This document shows positions 1-11,200 of a stretch of 64,000 bases of DNA, piece after piece. Origin of the DNA: Gambelia wislizenii (lineage: Eukaryota; Chordata; Lepidosauria; Squamata; Crotaphytidae); the NCBI GenBank assembly GCA_030847615.1, contig JAUMIR010000001.1:439448687-439512686 (forward strand). The letters run 5' to 3'. The translations under genes and the position numbers were made by a program. The notes below the pieces were generated by a model that saw nothing but the letters and a program-made list of their open reading frames with translations, had not been told where the DNA came from and searched no databases. Numbering within the stretch: the first letter of the stretch is position 1; the number at the start of each line of letters is the position of its first letter.

Positions 1-305
1 GGGAGTGTGATACGTTGATTCAGGGGGAAGCTAGACACCACCTTCGGGAGGAAAGAGATGTCAGGATGCAGCACCATTTTGTGCTTGTGGAAAGTAGTGT
101 ATGGCGGGTCCGAGCATAGGGCACACATTTCTCCCGCTCGACGTGCTGAAGTAATAGCAATAAGGAAAGCAGTTCTCCAAGACAGGAGTCTCAAGTCAGT
201 AGATGCTATGGGTTCGAAGGGACATCGAACCAGTTGGGAAAGGACCAGTTCAAGGCTCCAGGTCGGGGTAGGCTCGAGCAAGGGAGGATGCAGGTTGACA
301 TAGCC

Positions 306-725
306 TCATAAAAACTTCTTGACCATCGGGTCCGTGAAAGGGGAAGGTCGGCGCCTAGCCTGGAACTCAACAGAGATGGCTGCTAAGTAGCACTGGAGCG
401 ACAAAACTGAAAGTCCCCTTGCAGACAGGTGAAGGAAGAATTCCAGGACTGTCGGGATGGAGTACGGTTCCGTGGGCAGTCCCCGGTCAGCCAGGAAGGC
501 TTCAAACTTCTTCCACTTGTAGGGATACAACCTACGTGTTGCAGGTCGTTGGGCAGTGTCGATGATAGCCTGTACCTCTGGAGGAAGGGATAGAGGGATC
601 TGGCCCTTCAGAACCGAGGACAAATTCAATGGCGTAATCTCCATGATGTCAGCCGCAAAACCTCTAAATCTGGGTGTCTGAAGGTTGGGATAGTTTGGAA
701 GGTGGATGAACCGATGCCTGGCCAA
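306..725 (-). CDS. Tyrosine recombinase N-terminal part (DIRS-like)
   Basis: The 139 residues include ATRRLYPYKWKKFEAFLADR and VLEFFLHLSARGLSVLSLQC, the pattern of the SAM-like core-binding domain of DIRS recombinases. That enzyme would integrate the circular DNA copy by site-specific recombination. The Arg-His-Arg-Tyr catalytic domain should follow below position 306, but the reading frame closes there and the window ends, so catalysis cannot be judged. Confidence 0.75.
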   Translation of the reverse strand: MARHRFIHLPNYPNLQTPRFRGFAADIMEITPLNLSSVLKGQIPLSLPPEVQAIIDTAQRPATRRLYPYKWKKFEAFLADRGLPTEPYSIPTVLEFFLHLSARGLSVLSLQCYLAAISVEFQARRRPSPFTDPMVKKFL

Positions 726-899
726 ACATAGGAGGGTTGCAAACCAAGGTTGACGGGACCACTACAGAATGATGAGGATGGCATCCGCTCGATCCCGACG
801 TAGTTTGGCGATCACTCTTGTCAACAGTGGGAACGGAAGAAAGAGGTAGAGAAGAGGTCCCGTCTAACGGAAGAGGAACGTGTCGTCTCTCGAGTCTGG

Positions 900-1740
900 A
901 GCGCGACCCCTAGAACAGAACTGGTGATACTACCTGTTCTCTGGTGACACAAAGAGGTCTACCTGAGGAGTTCCCTACAGCTGAAACAGGTCTCCTGCCA
1001 CCGACCTGTGCAACATCCACTCGTGGATGGAGATGCTGGAATGGCTGAGTCGGTCTGCAAGAATGTTCTCCTCCCCCGGTAAGAGGATACATTGGAGATT
1101 AATGTTCCTGAGTATGCACCAATCCCAGATGTCCAATGTGAGCTGAAGAGTTGGGGGGATCTTGTTCCTCCTTGCTTGTTCAAATAGTACATAACCGATG
1201 TGTTGTCTGTCACCACCAGAACAGTCTGCCCATCACCAAAGTCTCGAAGGCCTGTAGCGCTTTCTGGACACCGAGGAGCTCTAAGACACTAATATGGGAC
1301 GTCTATTTATTGGCATCCCAAGTCCCTTGAATCTCGTAGGATTCAAGATAGACTCCCCAGCCGAGCATGGAGGCATCTGTCGTCAGAGAGGTGTCTGGCT
1401 GAGGTGGGTCGAAGGGCATCCCCGACAAGACATTTTCTGGGACTAACCACCATTCCAGCGAACGTTGGATTGCGCGTGGCATCATGAGGAGTTTCTTTGG
1501 GGAGTCGTGCAAAGGGTCGAACACCTGCAGAAACCAATGCTGAAGCGGGCAGAACCGGAGTCTTGCGAGACGGGTCACGTAGGTAGTAGCTGGCATGTGG
1601 CTGAGAAGTATTTGAACTGCATGGGCTGAGTCTTCAGGACCAGCGGCAGGCGAGGATCAAAGAACAAAGGGTGTCAAATCGGTCCTGAGGGAGATAGGCT
1701 ATTGCAGTCGACGAATCCAGCCGAGCCCTGATTAATTGGA
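900..1740 (-). pseudogene. DIRS-like RNase H domain, frame-disrupted
   Basis: Two pieces in different frames are recognisable. The first, 1303-1596, contains PDTSLTTDASMLGWGVYLES, the start of an RNase H fold with its first catalytic Asp (TDAS). The second, 959-1216, contains TDNTSVMYYLNKQGGTRSPQ, the later Asp-bearing TDN strand typical of DIRS and related elements. Frameshifts separate them. The domain directly follows the reverse transcriptase, as in intact DIRS elements. Confidence 0.75.
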
Positions 1741-1753
1741 TAGACTGGGACGG

Positions 1754-2455
1754 TCAAAGTTGTGACTTCTTCATGCTGAAAACAAGTCCCAGGCTGTCTA
1801 ACACATCTAGCATGAGACCGATGTCCAGTTCGAGCTGACGTCGAGAGTTTGCTACAATCAGCCATTCGTTGATATAGGGGAAGACCACTACTCCGTGCTG
1901 ACGCAGAAAGGCCGCTACAACCGCCATGCACGTCATGAAAACTCTCGGAGCAGCTGAGAGTCCACATGGCAGGACCTGGAATTGGAATACTTTGGTCCCG
2001 ATCTGAAACAGTAGGAACTGCCTGTGGGAAGGATGAATCCCGACGTGGAAGTAGGTGTCCTTGAGGTCTATGGACGCAAACCAATCTCCCTGTTGAAGGA
2101 GCGGGATGATGGAAGCCAGGGTAACCATCCTGAACTTTGGTGCAATATACCTGTTCACTCCACGACGGTCGAGAACAGGACGGAGGCTGCCATCTTTCTT
2201 TGTGACTAGGAAGTACCTCGAACAGAAACAGAGGCGATGAAGTTCAGAGCCCACGGGTTCAATGGCCCCCTTCTGCAGCAATGTCTGCACTTCCTCGAGG
2301 AGGAGAGGGGAGGGCAGTGTTGGTCGAACCCGACCTGTCAGAGGTAGTGAATCGAATTCGATCCAATAGCCGTTCTGGATAAGGTAAAGTACCCAGCGGT
2401 CTGATGTTACTGAAGACCAGGCTTCTTGAATCCTCGAAAGGCAATTTCCGAACAT
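1754..2455 (-). pseudogene. DIRS-like reverse transcriptase, catalytic box altered
   Basis: The 233-residue frame shows the polymerase palm motifs in order: SRYFLVTKKDGSLRPVLDRR, then DWFASIDLKDTYFHVGIHPS with the first catalytic Asp, then FQVLPCGLSAAPRVF. The last box reads VVFPYINEWLIVA where DIRS enzymes have Tyr-x-Asp-Asp-Trp-Leu, so both catalytic Asp residues are replaced (Asn-Glu). The frame then stops after SMKKSQL, with RNase H continuing in other frames. It cannot be active as read. Confidence 0.85.
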
Positions 2456-2497
2456 TAGAGTCTAGAGAGAAAAAGAAGAGAGTGAGGAAGTAGAGAT

Positions 2498-3241
2498 TCA
2501 AAATTTTCTCCTGGTTTGATCCTTGGACCTCTGCTTAGCGGGGAGTTGGTACCAAGATGTCGATCTTTGGCTCCTCACTGATGAGGCTGACGAGGTGGGC
2601 AGCAGGTAGCGGGAACGTCTATAGGATTGACCACTGAACCCTCTTCTAAACTGATGGCCAGGGGTGGAGGCCTGCCAGTTGGTACGGCTCCTGAAGTGAT
2701 ACACAGAAGATGAGGAAGTAGCCATACCATACTTTCTGGCGGTAGTCCTCATCTTCTGTGTGAACTCTAATTTCTCGTTCGTGGAGCCGTTGAACAGGCC
2801 CGACTCATCACACGGCGTATCTTCGATGGTGGCAGACGCTTGCGGAGTAAAGCCCAAAGACCGGAGGCACGCATAACGACGCAGGGTGATGGATCCAGCT
2901 ATCGTCTTGGCAGCGCAATTTGCGACATGTCGGGCAGAGTTTATTTGTTGTCCAGCCAACAGTTGTACCTCCGACTGGATTGCCTCAGCTAACCTTCGTC
3001 TCTCATCTGGCAGATCCTGAATGAGGGGCATCATCCTCTCCCAGAAAACCTGTTGATACGCCCCCATACAGGCGGAATAATTAGCAATACAGAAGCTCAG
3101 ACCTGCGGCTGAATAAATCTTTTTGTCAATTACGTCTAGCTTCCGTCCCTCTGGGTCAGGTGCCATTGAATGTGGGCGACACTGCTTCTGGCTCTGGGAG
3201 GCCTCAACTACCACTGAATTGGGGCAAGGATGAGTCTCCAA
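2498..3241 (-). pseudogene. DIRS-like gag, capsid-like C-terminal part
   Basis: This 247-residue frame begins METHPCPNSVVVEAS and contains LDVIDKKIYSAAGLSFCIAN and [20 protein letters not shown], a conserved helical segment. The same segment recurs in the element at 42466-42912 ([38 protein letters not shown]). The C-terminal end is rich in Arg, Ser and Gln and may bind RNA. It lies just upstream of the reverse transcriptase in the expected order. Confidence 0.7.
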
Positions 3242-3380
3242 CCATTCGATGTGTTCACCTCCAACCCAATACAGTCTGTCAATCTTCGACGTTGACTGGA
3301 TCGAAGAAGGATTCTCCCATGAGCTCTGAGTTAGTTTTAACAGAGAAGGCAGGACTGGGAGACTGGCGGTAGGAGGTGCC

Positions 3381-4256
3381 TTAAGACTGTATACGATGGA
3401 ATATCGGATCCATCAGTTCTGACTCCTTTACCACAACCTTGAGATCCAGAGCGTGGGACATGCAGACCACTTGTTCAGAAAAGGCATGGACATCGTCCGT
3501 TGGTGAAGCAGAATCCTCGTCTACTAAATCAGGTTGCGGTGACGACAGATAAGGTAAGTATGGATCCCATGAATCCGATGAAGTAGAGGTCAAGTCTGAA
3601 GGTGATGGACTCCGGCCTCCTTGGAGAAGAGAAGTGGTTTGACCTGGTGGAATAGGTGGGATAAGTGGCAGAGGACGTTGATCAGGATGTGGAGATACCT
3701 GAATCCCTGCGTCTTTTTTGGTCGGAACCGAGGAGTCATCAAACCCAAGACGTGCCGGAGAACGACGCACACTCCAACCCATACACAGTCCCGTTAAATC
3801 AAAAGCCCGTGTGGTCAGGACCTGGGATCCTATCGGAGAAGTAAACTGGGCACAGTAGATGGAATGTGCCAGATCGTAAGCTGAGTAAGCAGGCTCATCA
3901 TAATGGATCATGGGCGAAGAAGCACAGGCCCAAGTTACATCCTCAGACTCAACAACATCAACTTCAACATCAGAGGCAGAGTGTCCAAGTTGAACTCTTG
4001 AAACAAGGGCCGGCGAATGGCCTCTACATTTAGGTGACACATCCGTATCAGCACACAAGGGTACTTCTACCATGACAATCTCCACTGAAGTGGCAGGAGT
4101 TGGGGCACAGGACGGAAGCTTGTCCTCACAAGTCCTTGTGGGGGAAGGCCAAGCAGTAGTGTCCCTGGGATCCCCAGCAGGCGGAGCTTCTGCACTCTCG
4201 ACAGACACGGTGGCAGTAACAGTCGGGACCACAGATTCAACAAATGTTGGTTTCAA
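3381..4256 (-). pseudogene. DIRS-like gag, acidic/proline-rich middle part
   Basis: This 291-residue frame is rich in Pro, Ser, Thr and Asp and has no recognised domain. Near its end it reads DDVHAFSEQVVCMSHALDLK, which corresponds to [20 protein letters not shown] in the element at 42929-43249, so it belongs to the same gag. It is separated from the capsid-like part by a frame break. Confidence 0.65.
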
Positions 4257-4472
4257 CCTTTTGGGATCATCCTTCGGCTTGCTCTTAGACTTAGAGCTAT
4301 CCTCATGCTGAAATGAATGCTTCTCCTTCTTTTTAAAGGATTTTGAAGAGTCCGAAGAAGTATGGTCCCGACAGGTGGTCTCAGAAGGCGCTTGGTCTCG
4401 AGGGACAGCCTTCGACGACGTGGAGGGCTCCTGATCCCTTACGGAGGCTGATGGTGTCGATTGTGCTCGGTC

Positions 4473-5113
4473 TCAACACGGGTCGGAAGGGCCAGCATGT
4501 TTGTGTGAACCCCGCACTGCCTCTGGGTCCGAAGCAACCGAATGGCGTTGTGACGGACTATGGGACCAATGACGTTTTTGAGCCTTTGACTTTGGAGATG
4601 ACGAGCGGCCCCATTTAGGTGGTGCGGGTGCCGGAGCAGAGGCTGGAGTTGAAGCAGTTGCCAGAATCAGAGCCTTTTCATATAAGAACGATTTCAGGCG
4701 GGACATCCTGTGCTTATGGGCTTGAGGTGTAAATGCCCTACAATGCACACAAGAGTCCACATTGTGGGACTCGCCCAAACAAATAAGACAGCGAGAATGG
4801 CCATCAGAACTCGGAGTTTAGCCTGGGAGATGGCACATCTTTCAAAGGCCGCTCTTGAAGCCATTGTACTCACGAGGTCGTCAAATTCAAGGAGCAAATC
4901 GTAAGAGTAGAGAGAAACAGTCCAAGTCAACACCAAAAAATCACGAAGAGAATGCCAAATCCAGAGGAGTGAGGGAAATCGTAGTAAAAAAATCCAAGCC
5001 AAGTCAAAAATCCAGTCAAATCGAAAGTGAGGAAAAATACTAGCGAATGAAGGTTCCTTCAAGCTGCTAACGCGGTGGAAAGAAAGGAACTGAGGGAAAT
5101 TAGGCGGGAGCAC
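4473..5113 (-). pseudogene. DIRS-like gag N-terminus with Cys/His cluster, frameshifted
   Basis: One frame gives MASRAAFERCAISQAKLRVL. The overlapping frame continues with ESHNVDSCVHCRAFTPQAHK, then HRMSRLKSFLYEKAL and a Pro/Ala/Ser-rich stretch. A frameshift near 4770 splits what should be a single Cys/His-rich N-terminal module. The same Cys-rich sequence recurs at 44680-44780, 40490-40560 and 35920-36010, marking related gag copies. Confidence 0.65.
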
Positions 5114-5290
5114 CTTTTAAGGGACCGTTAGGGTGGTCAGAGTTACCGCCAAAAATGTATCATGGCACATTCTGCCTAGCAATTCCAGAAGGTTCTGATG
5201 CTCTGCACAGGCACAGGAGTAACCCAACTGTGTGATTCACAGAGACCACGAAGAAGATCTGAAGTAGCTCTAATAACCAGAGCATTTGCC
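5040..5290 (-). repeat. DIRS-like element terminal region
   Basis: This segment, upstream of gag, contains GGAACTGAGG, a TTTTAAGGGACC box, TTACCGCCAAAA, the stretch CTCTGCACAGGCACAGGAGT and GATTCACAGAGACCACGAAG. The same series of blocks, in the same order, is found at 13870-14250, 45010-45180 and 36250-36440, and in reverse orientation at 26235-26420. I therefore take it as the terminal repeat of the DIRS-like family. Confidence 0.7.
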
Positions 5291-5504
5291 TCATGAAACC
5301 TGTGCAGGAAAAACTCCAACCTTCCTTAGGAAAGAGTTCCCAAAACCAACCCTGCCACTAGGGCATCAATGAGGAGTAATTTCAATTCCTCCTGTGTCCC
5401 CTGAGATAAAGAATAGAGACATTTAGTATAGACAGGGATTGCCTAGCCACACCTGAGTGAGACCTTTCCAGTTCCATAACATAAGCAATGACAGCTGGAA
5501 AAGG

Positions 5505-5955
5505 TGTAACACACCCCTCTCTCTGGCTTTTCTTCGCAAACGAAGATTCAGGAAGGACTCATCCCGCGCTTTCTGCAAGCGCGCTGATGACTAAAAAGGC
5601 CAATCCGAGATAAACAAGTCCGGTTGCAAAAAGCACAGCAGAAGGTCTCCTTGGGTGATGTTTCTGGGTTGTGATTCTTTCTGCGTTGTGGTTTCTCTTC
5701 AAGACTTGTTCGTCGTGAGTTCTCAAATAAGGCTGCAGCATTGTGGATAGTGCATCTCCATGCCTCCCGATGTGAGGCCAGGGCGGACCACTGTTGGTGA
5801 TCAATTTGGCCAAGCCTGAGATGTTGTTTCAGGGAGTCTTTGTATCGCTTTTTTGGAGCGCCCCTCTTACGCTGACCTGTGGCGAGTTCACCGTAGAGGA
5901 GTATTTTTGGGAGGCGATGGTCCTCCATCCTAGAAACGTGCCCTGCCCAGCCTCT
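5505..5955 (-). mobile_element. APE-type LINE, 3'-end copy 1
   Basis: The minus strand reads [40 protein letters not shown] and a C-terminal finger [20 protein letters not shown], with a frame open from 5928 to 5548. It is the same family as the copies at 37505-38264 and 50657-54681. It is 5' truncated near 5950 and ends in a short (GA)n tail, seen as CTCTCTCT on the plus strand. It sits inside the unclassified repeat block 5290-7160. Confidence 0.85.
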
Positions 5956-7170
5956 TGTTTAACCTTAGATCTGACTTCTGGTACCCCTTTGGACACACAG
6001 CAGACACCTGGCTCTTAGAAGTCAAATCCAGAGTTTTTTCCATCTTCCTGAGAAGGACTAGAAAGTCATATGATTCAAACAGATGAACATGTTCTGCAGA
6101 AAATTCCCCCTCATCTGGGTATCACTCTCTTTCTCTCCCTTAACTGAAAGCCATTGGAGAGACTAAAGACTCAGAGTCCCTAACAGAAGAGACAGGTGAA
6201 ATATGCCTTTTCTTTTTAGCCCGGGGAGGGAGGGGAACCACCACTGGAGTACCTCCAGCACCCTCTCCCTTCCTCTCCTTAGAAATGGAAGAAGTGCCAT
6301 TTCTGTGCCTATTTTGCATGCTCTCAGCCTCTAGTGGGCCTCAGCTGTGCAGCTAGCTCGTCAGGCCTGCACTGCTTTTGGCCCTAAACTTTTCATGCCC
6401 CAAAAGACTGCCATCGTGAGAGGTCTCTCCTTCAACCATGAGGGGCGAAGGTGATGCAACCGGATCACCAGCACTCACCTGCACAGATGAAGCAATGCCA
6501 TCCAGAATGCACTCCTGATCCTTCTTGCTTCATGTGCCCCCATTGCCTCCATGGCATAAATTGGATCTGGATCCGAGCCTCCAGTGAGGGTATGTCAGTC
6601 CTCCCCATGGGCCCAGCCAGACTGTGCCTTAGCTCAGTTGCTCCCAGACCCCTCATCAGAGGAGACATCAGGGGTATGAGTGCAATCCATCTGAGAACAA
6701 ACCACTCCCACTGGGGTGGTAAGTTGGGAAATAGAATATATTTCTCTTAAAAGATAAAAAGGAGAAAAATCTCTACACTAATCTCCTCAGAATGGCTCCT
6801 TGGTAATGGCCATCACCTTGAGATCAACCATCTCTATTAGGATGGTAACGACTCAAAGCAAGTGAAACAGATCGACCTTGATAGGATAACAAAGGCCAAA
6901 AGGACTGACCAGACTGCTCCAGTAAGGGTGGTGCTGTTTAAGCAGATAGTAGCTACTGAATCCAATCAATGAAATCTTCAAATTCAGTAACGAAATCACA
7001 TTTGAGCTGGAACACTAAAGCCCTGTCCTGAGCTGAGCTGAGGCAGGGCAGAACTGGGACGGTGGGACTGGCCCTCCCTCTTAGGGTGGTAAGGATGAAT
7101 AACAGATTGAAAGTCCTGGCAGTGAAGCACAAGGTAGAAGCCAGACCCAGCATAAAGGGTTGCCTCCCCA
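5956..7170. repeat. Unclassified repeat-like block
   Basis: This stretch is more GC-rich than the introns and has several short open frames on both strands but no domain I recognise. On the minus strand it contains Pro/Lys/Arg-rich pieces such as PPRAKKKRHISPVSS, reminiscent of the linker in DIRS gag proteins, but I see no clear match to the other gag copies. It contains no BAZ1A exon. Confidence 0.35.
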
Positions 7171-8197
7171 TATTGCAGGAAAATGATTAATCTATTTAAA
7201 CTAATTCAAACTTTTACCAACCAGATGAAAAAGAAAGTTGTGTTGAAATCTCAACTTTCTTCGTGCCTTACATTAAAATCCTAGAAACAAGTACATCAGT
7301 ATCAATACTTAGCAATGGACACACATTAAAATAATTTTGCTGTCTCTTTTTGTTTTTGCTAATAATTACAGGAGATTAGAAGTGTATGTCTCTTGACTTT
7401 TGGTAGGTCAGTTCTAATTCCATGTGTTTTCTAACAGTTATGAATGCAAGTGCACTTCTCAATGATATCTGAGTATATATACTTTTTTGTCCATTGTAAT
7501 GTTATCCCACCTACAGTTTAAAATTGGATTCACAGGCCAGGCTCCCAAAGACTATTTCTACTGACAGAACATATTCTGTCAGCAGATATGTCAGGGTAGG
7601 AGTTGATCTCTTTCCTTACTGCAGCTCTTCCTCCCATGCCCCTAAAAACAACTCCAGAAGATTAACAAACTTTTTGGAGCTGGCCTAGGTGACATGGAAA
7701 GCTGTGGCAGCGCATTCAATTAGTTTATCACACCTTAAGCTTTTTCCACTGAGCATATCACTCAAGTAAAAGGACTGGAGATCTCAATATATAAAAGATG
7801 CTTTTGAGCACCTATGTGCACAGAATACTCTAGCTCAGGACAACAGTACATAATAAATAGTGCAAAAAAAGTCATAGTTGATTCTCATCACTAATGTGGA
7901 AGGAATGCAGTTTAGTGGCAGAACACATATTTTGAATGCAGAAGGTCCTAGTTTCCCAGATACATCCACATAGGGTGTGACATTAGATGTAAGCCATATC
8001 TAGCTACCTCTGCATTTTAGCTTCCTTTAAGCGTATTCAGTAAACTCTATAGGCAAGACAACAAGATTATTTGACAAGTTTTATCACTGACTGAAATATA
8101 CCTTTATCCTAGCCTTATGTACATCATGAACAGCATGTCAAGGCATGCAATTAGGCATGAGCATGAATGTGGGAAACTTAAATATGAATGATCATAC
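7171..8197. other. BAZ1A intron, nothing further recognised
   Basis: This is AT-rich intron sequence downstream of exon N. I see no exon, RNA gene or clear repeat in it. Confidence 0.5.
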
Positions 8198-8299
8198 CCA
8201 ATAGACACTTCAATTGAAGGAATTTTCTGCTCTTCCTTCAGTTTCTCTTCCATCTTTTGTTCTTGCCCTTTTAATCTTTCTTCCTTTTTCTTGCGGATT
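8198..8299 (-). CDS. BAZ1A: BAZ1A coding exon N (second coiled coil, last exon seen)
   Basis: This 102-base exon lies between a GCTTCAG acceptor and a GTATGA donor. It encodes [20 protein letters not shown] followed by [14 protein letters not shown], matching the human region that ends in DISIGEE. The final codon is split after two bases. No continuation is found between 1 and 8197, so the next exon lies outside the window. Confidence 0.93.
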
Positions 8300-11200
8300 C
8301 TGAAGCAATATAATATACACAATCAGTTAACATATCCAACCTTCAATTGTTTCCCCTGAGTGTATCACTTGGTTTAAAAAGACTGGAAATAGCAACATAC
8401 AAGAGATGTTTATGTTGTGGACCAACCTTTGTTATTGGCTTAGAAAGCTAAAAATAGATATATAAAATTGAGAAATATAATCATTATGTAGCAAAAGTAC
8501 ATTTTTAAAGTAATTAGAAAATACATTACAATTTTAATTAAAACAGTCTCCAGCTAGGGGTAGGAAGTCATAGTAGTGTGTAGTTTTTATAGTTTCATTC
8601 TTTTTCTTTCTATATGTATGAGTATTTTCTATGTATTCCCCCCCCGCTGTCTTAATGTTACTTACGTACAAATAATTTGATCATTTAATTGGAATGTTAT
8701 CTTTGTGTTTTAGATAGGTAAAAAAATATATGCGCTTTAATAAAAAACATTGTAAAAAAAGGAGATGGTTATGTTTACCTGTTATGGAAGGACAAGCCAC
8801 ACTCTCAGCCTCAGAAAAAGGCATGGCAAACCTCCTTTGAACAAACCATGCCAAGGAACCCCTGTGATGGGTTTGCCTTAGGGCCACCATAAATTGGAAA
8901 TGACTTGAAGGCACACAACAACAACAACAAAAATTTTTCCTAAGCTAAATAGTCACAGGAAAACTTTGATATTGTACAGGTTACATTATTTGCAATAGAC
9001 GATTTTTTTTCAGCATCTGAAGCAATTCTTCTAGAGAGTTGCTAACAACGTTGTCCTAGAAAACAGATTTATCTTATTTTAGTCATATTTGGTTTTCTTT
9101 TTTCTCACCTGGCTGCTGCAGCTTCTTTTTCTTTGCGATGCTGTTCTGCTTTTAATTCTCTGAATTCCTGTTTTGCTTGTCTCAGTACCTCAACAGAGTC
9201 CTCAATGAAGTCTCGGGTAGAAACAAGAGTCAGAAGCTTCCCACAGAGAGCATGAAGAATCTTCATCTTTTCTCCTAATTCAGTTAATATAATGGGTGAT
9301 GCTTCATTACAAAAATCAGGGATTTAGCCTTTCAATTGTCAACTAGCCTTATCAATTAGACAAGATCTTTCCTTAACCCACAAATGACATTTGACTCATT
9401 TAATCTTATAGGCACTGACAAGATATAAGCTGAGGGGGAAATCTATGTTTGTGGATATTATGCCATTTCAGAATGTAGCCAAGCCACATTTAATTTAAAT
9501 GGTAGATAGGTTACAAACAGAAGCTGTTGTTTAATTGCATGCCTGTGACCTTCTTGTAGCATACCTCTTTATCTAGACACTGGCTAGGTCCAAAGGAATA
9601 TGGAACTGTACTATGCACCAAAGAATTTATGGGCTTGTGTTTGGTGGCCCTCAAGACTCCACATCTGCTTTTCCCCAGGTAAGTTAACACACAATACTAT
9701 CTTAACTGTTCATATAAAGCCATGTATGCTCTGTCCACCTCTTGACTGCAAGCTTTCTAAGCATTATATGCAGCACATATAGAATTACTAATGCTAATAC
9801 ATTAAACCATTAGTAAACATCTTTCACAAATCTTGACCAAATTCTCTTGACTTAATCTAAGAACCTTTGCCATACAAGATGACAAATTTATTTGGTTCTA
9901 TTACCCGATGATAAATCATATACTGAGGTAGATGAGAGTTTCTTCAACAACCCAGGATTACTCAATCTTAGCTCCATGCAAGCATCATCTGTGGCATCAA
10001 ATCCTCCTCGCTTCTGATAACGATACTTTGCATTGGCAGATGTTACATCTGCACCGGATGCAAGGATATGAAGTCTGAGAATCTCAGAAAGGGTGCAGCT
10101 ATCAAGATCCAAGTTTTTTAAATTGCAACCTACAGTTAACAACAGAATAAAGTTAGTCTATTTGGCTTCTAAGGCCATTTAAAACCAATATGAATTATAC
10201 TTTTTGTAAAATAGAGCAAAACAACGTAACAAAAAAGTAAAACCCACACATACCCTGATGTAACTGGGGCCAGGCAGCTGCCAAAGTTGCAACTGCAGAT
10301 AGTGCAGATTTTGTGGGGTCTGCATCTTCATCCAAAGCCTCGGTTAAATCTTTAAGGAAATAAAGACTTTATTCTAATGTAAATTAATACCTGTATTTGG
10401 GAGGTGAAGCAAGCAAGCCTTTTTAAATCAAAGCAGAGACAGCATATAAATTCTGTATCAAAGTACGTACACTGCAGCACAACTACCTAAAAGCCAGAGG
10501 AGGCATGCAATGCATACTAACAACTTCTTCCAATGCATATAAGCTGATTGCAAGGGCACATAAACACACATGCAAACAAGGATAAACCCAAGAAATAATG
10601 TTGTAAAAAGAAATATAATGTGAACAGTCAAAGAGCATCCTACTACTATATTCCTTATAACTGTATACGTACAAGACCAAGAGAAACAAATATCAAAGCC
10701 AGAAACCAGTCGGTGTTGATCTGCCTTACTGTATGTATAATCCTATATTCCACACAACTAGTACCCACTAAACCTATTCTAAGGTAACTTCAGGTTTTTT
10801 AGATGCAGCATCAAAAAGATTAACTAAGGAACAAAACACAGAAAGGTCCATATCATATTTAGTCACACTGAAGGGTTACCAGAACTTTTTTAGAAATACA
10901 AATATTAGTTAGACTTGAAGCAACATCAGCAGGGACCTACAACTACTTCACATGCACAGGTTGTATATAAGCCTCTTCTATTCTTATATAAAAGTTCAAG
11001 TAGGGAATCCGCAAGAATAAATATTCCTCTTTAAAGAGAACATTGCTTATTTCTGAGATATTTGTTCATTATTTCCCCCCAGATTTAAAGTTGTTTCTCT
11101 CCATGCTTACTCAAGATGTTTATAAAGAATTATTTCATCTCTATAAAGCAGAACTGAGCTGTTCCTGCAAGAACAGCATAAGGCGTTTCAGTTTTATCCA

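Larger units (their letters stand above)
1..5290 (-). mobile_element. DIRS-like tyrosine-recombinase retrotransposon, truncated by window edge
   Basis: On the minus strand this block reads in DIRS order: terminal region (5040-5290), gag (2498-5113), reverse transcriptase (1740-2455), RNase H (about 900-1700) and the beginning of a tyrosine recombinase (306-725). The rest of the recombinase and the far terminal repeat lie below position 1. Frames change between and within genes, and the polymerase active site is altered, so this is an inactive copy. It is GC-rich against its intronic surroundings. No long terminal direct repeats or integrase are seen, which argues against an LTR retrotransposon or retrovirus. 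Confidence 0.85.

Noticed and set aside
1..5290. Endogenous retrovirus
   Set aside because: The element has a tyrosine recombinase and DIRS-type polymerase and RNase H, with no protease, integrase, envelope or LTR.
6451..6750. Cys/His-containing frame that looks like a possible zinc finger
   Set aside because: The spacing (Cys-His-Pro-Glu-Cys, Cys-Phe-Met-Cys) fits no known finger and the block is repeat-like.
9600..9782. 60-codon open frame beside exon L
   Set aside because: It is on the opposite strand to BAZ1A, short, and lacks any conserved feature.
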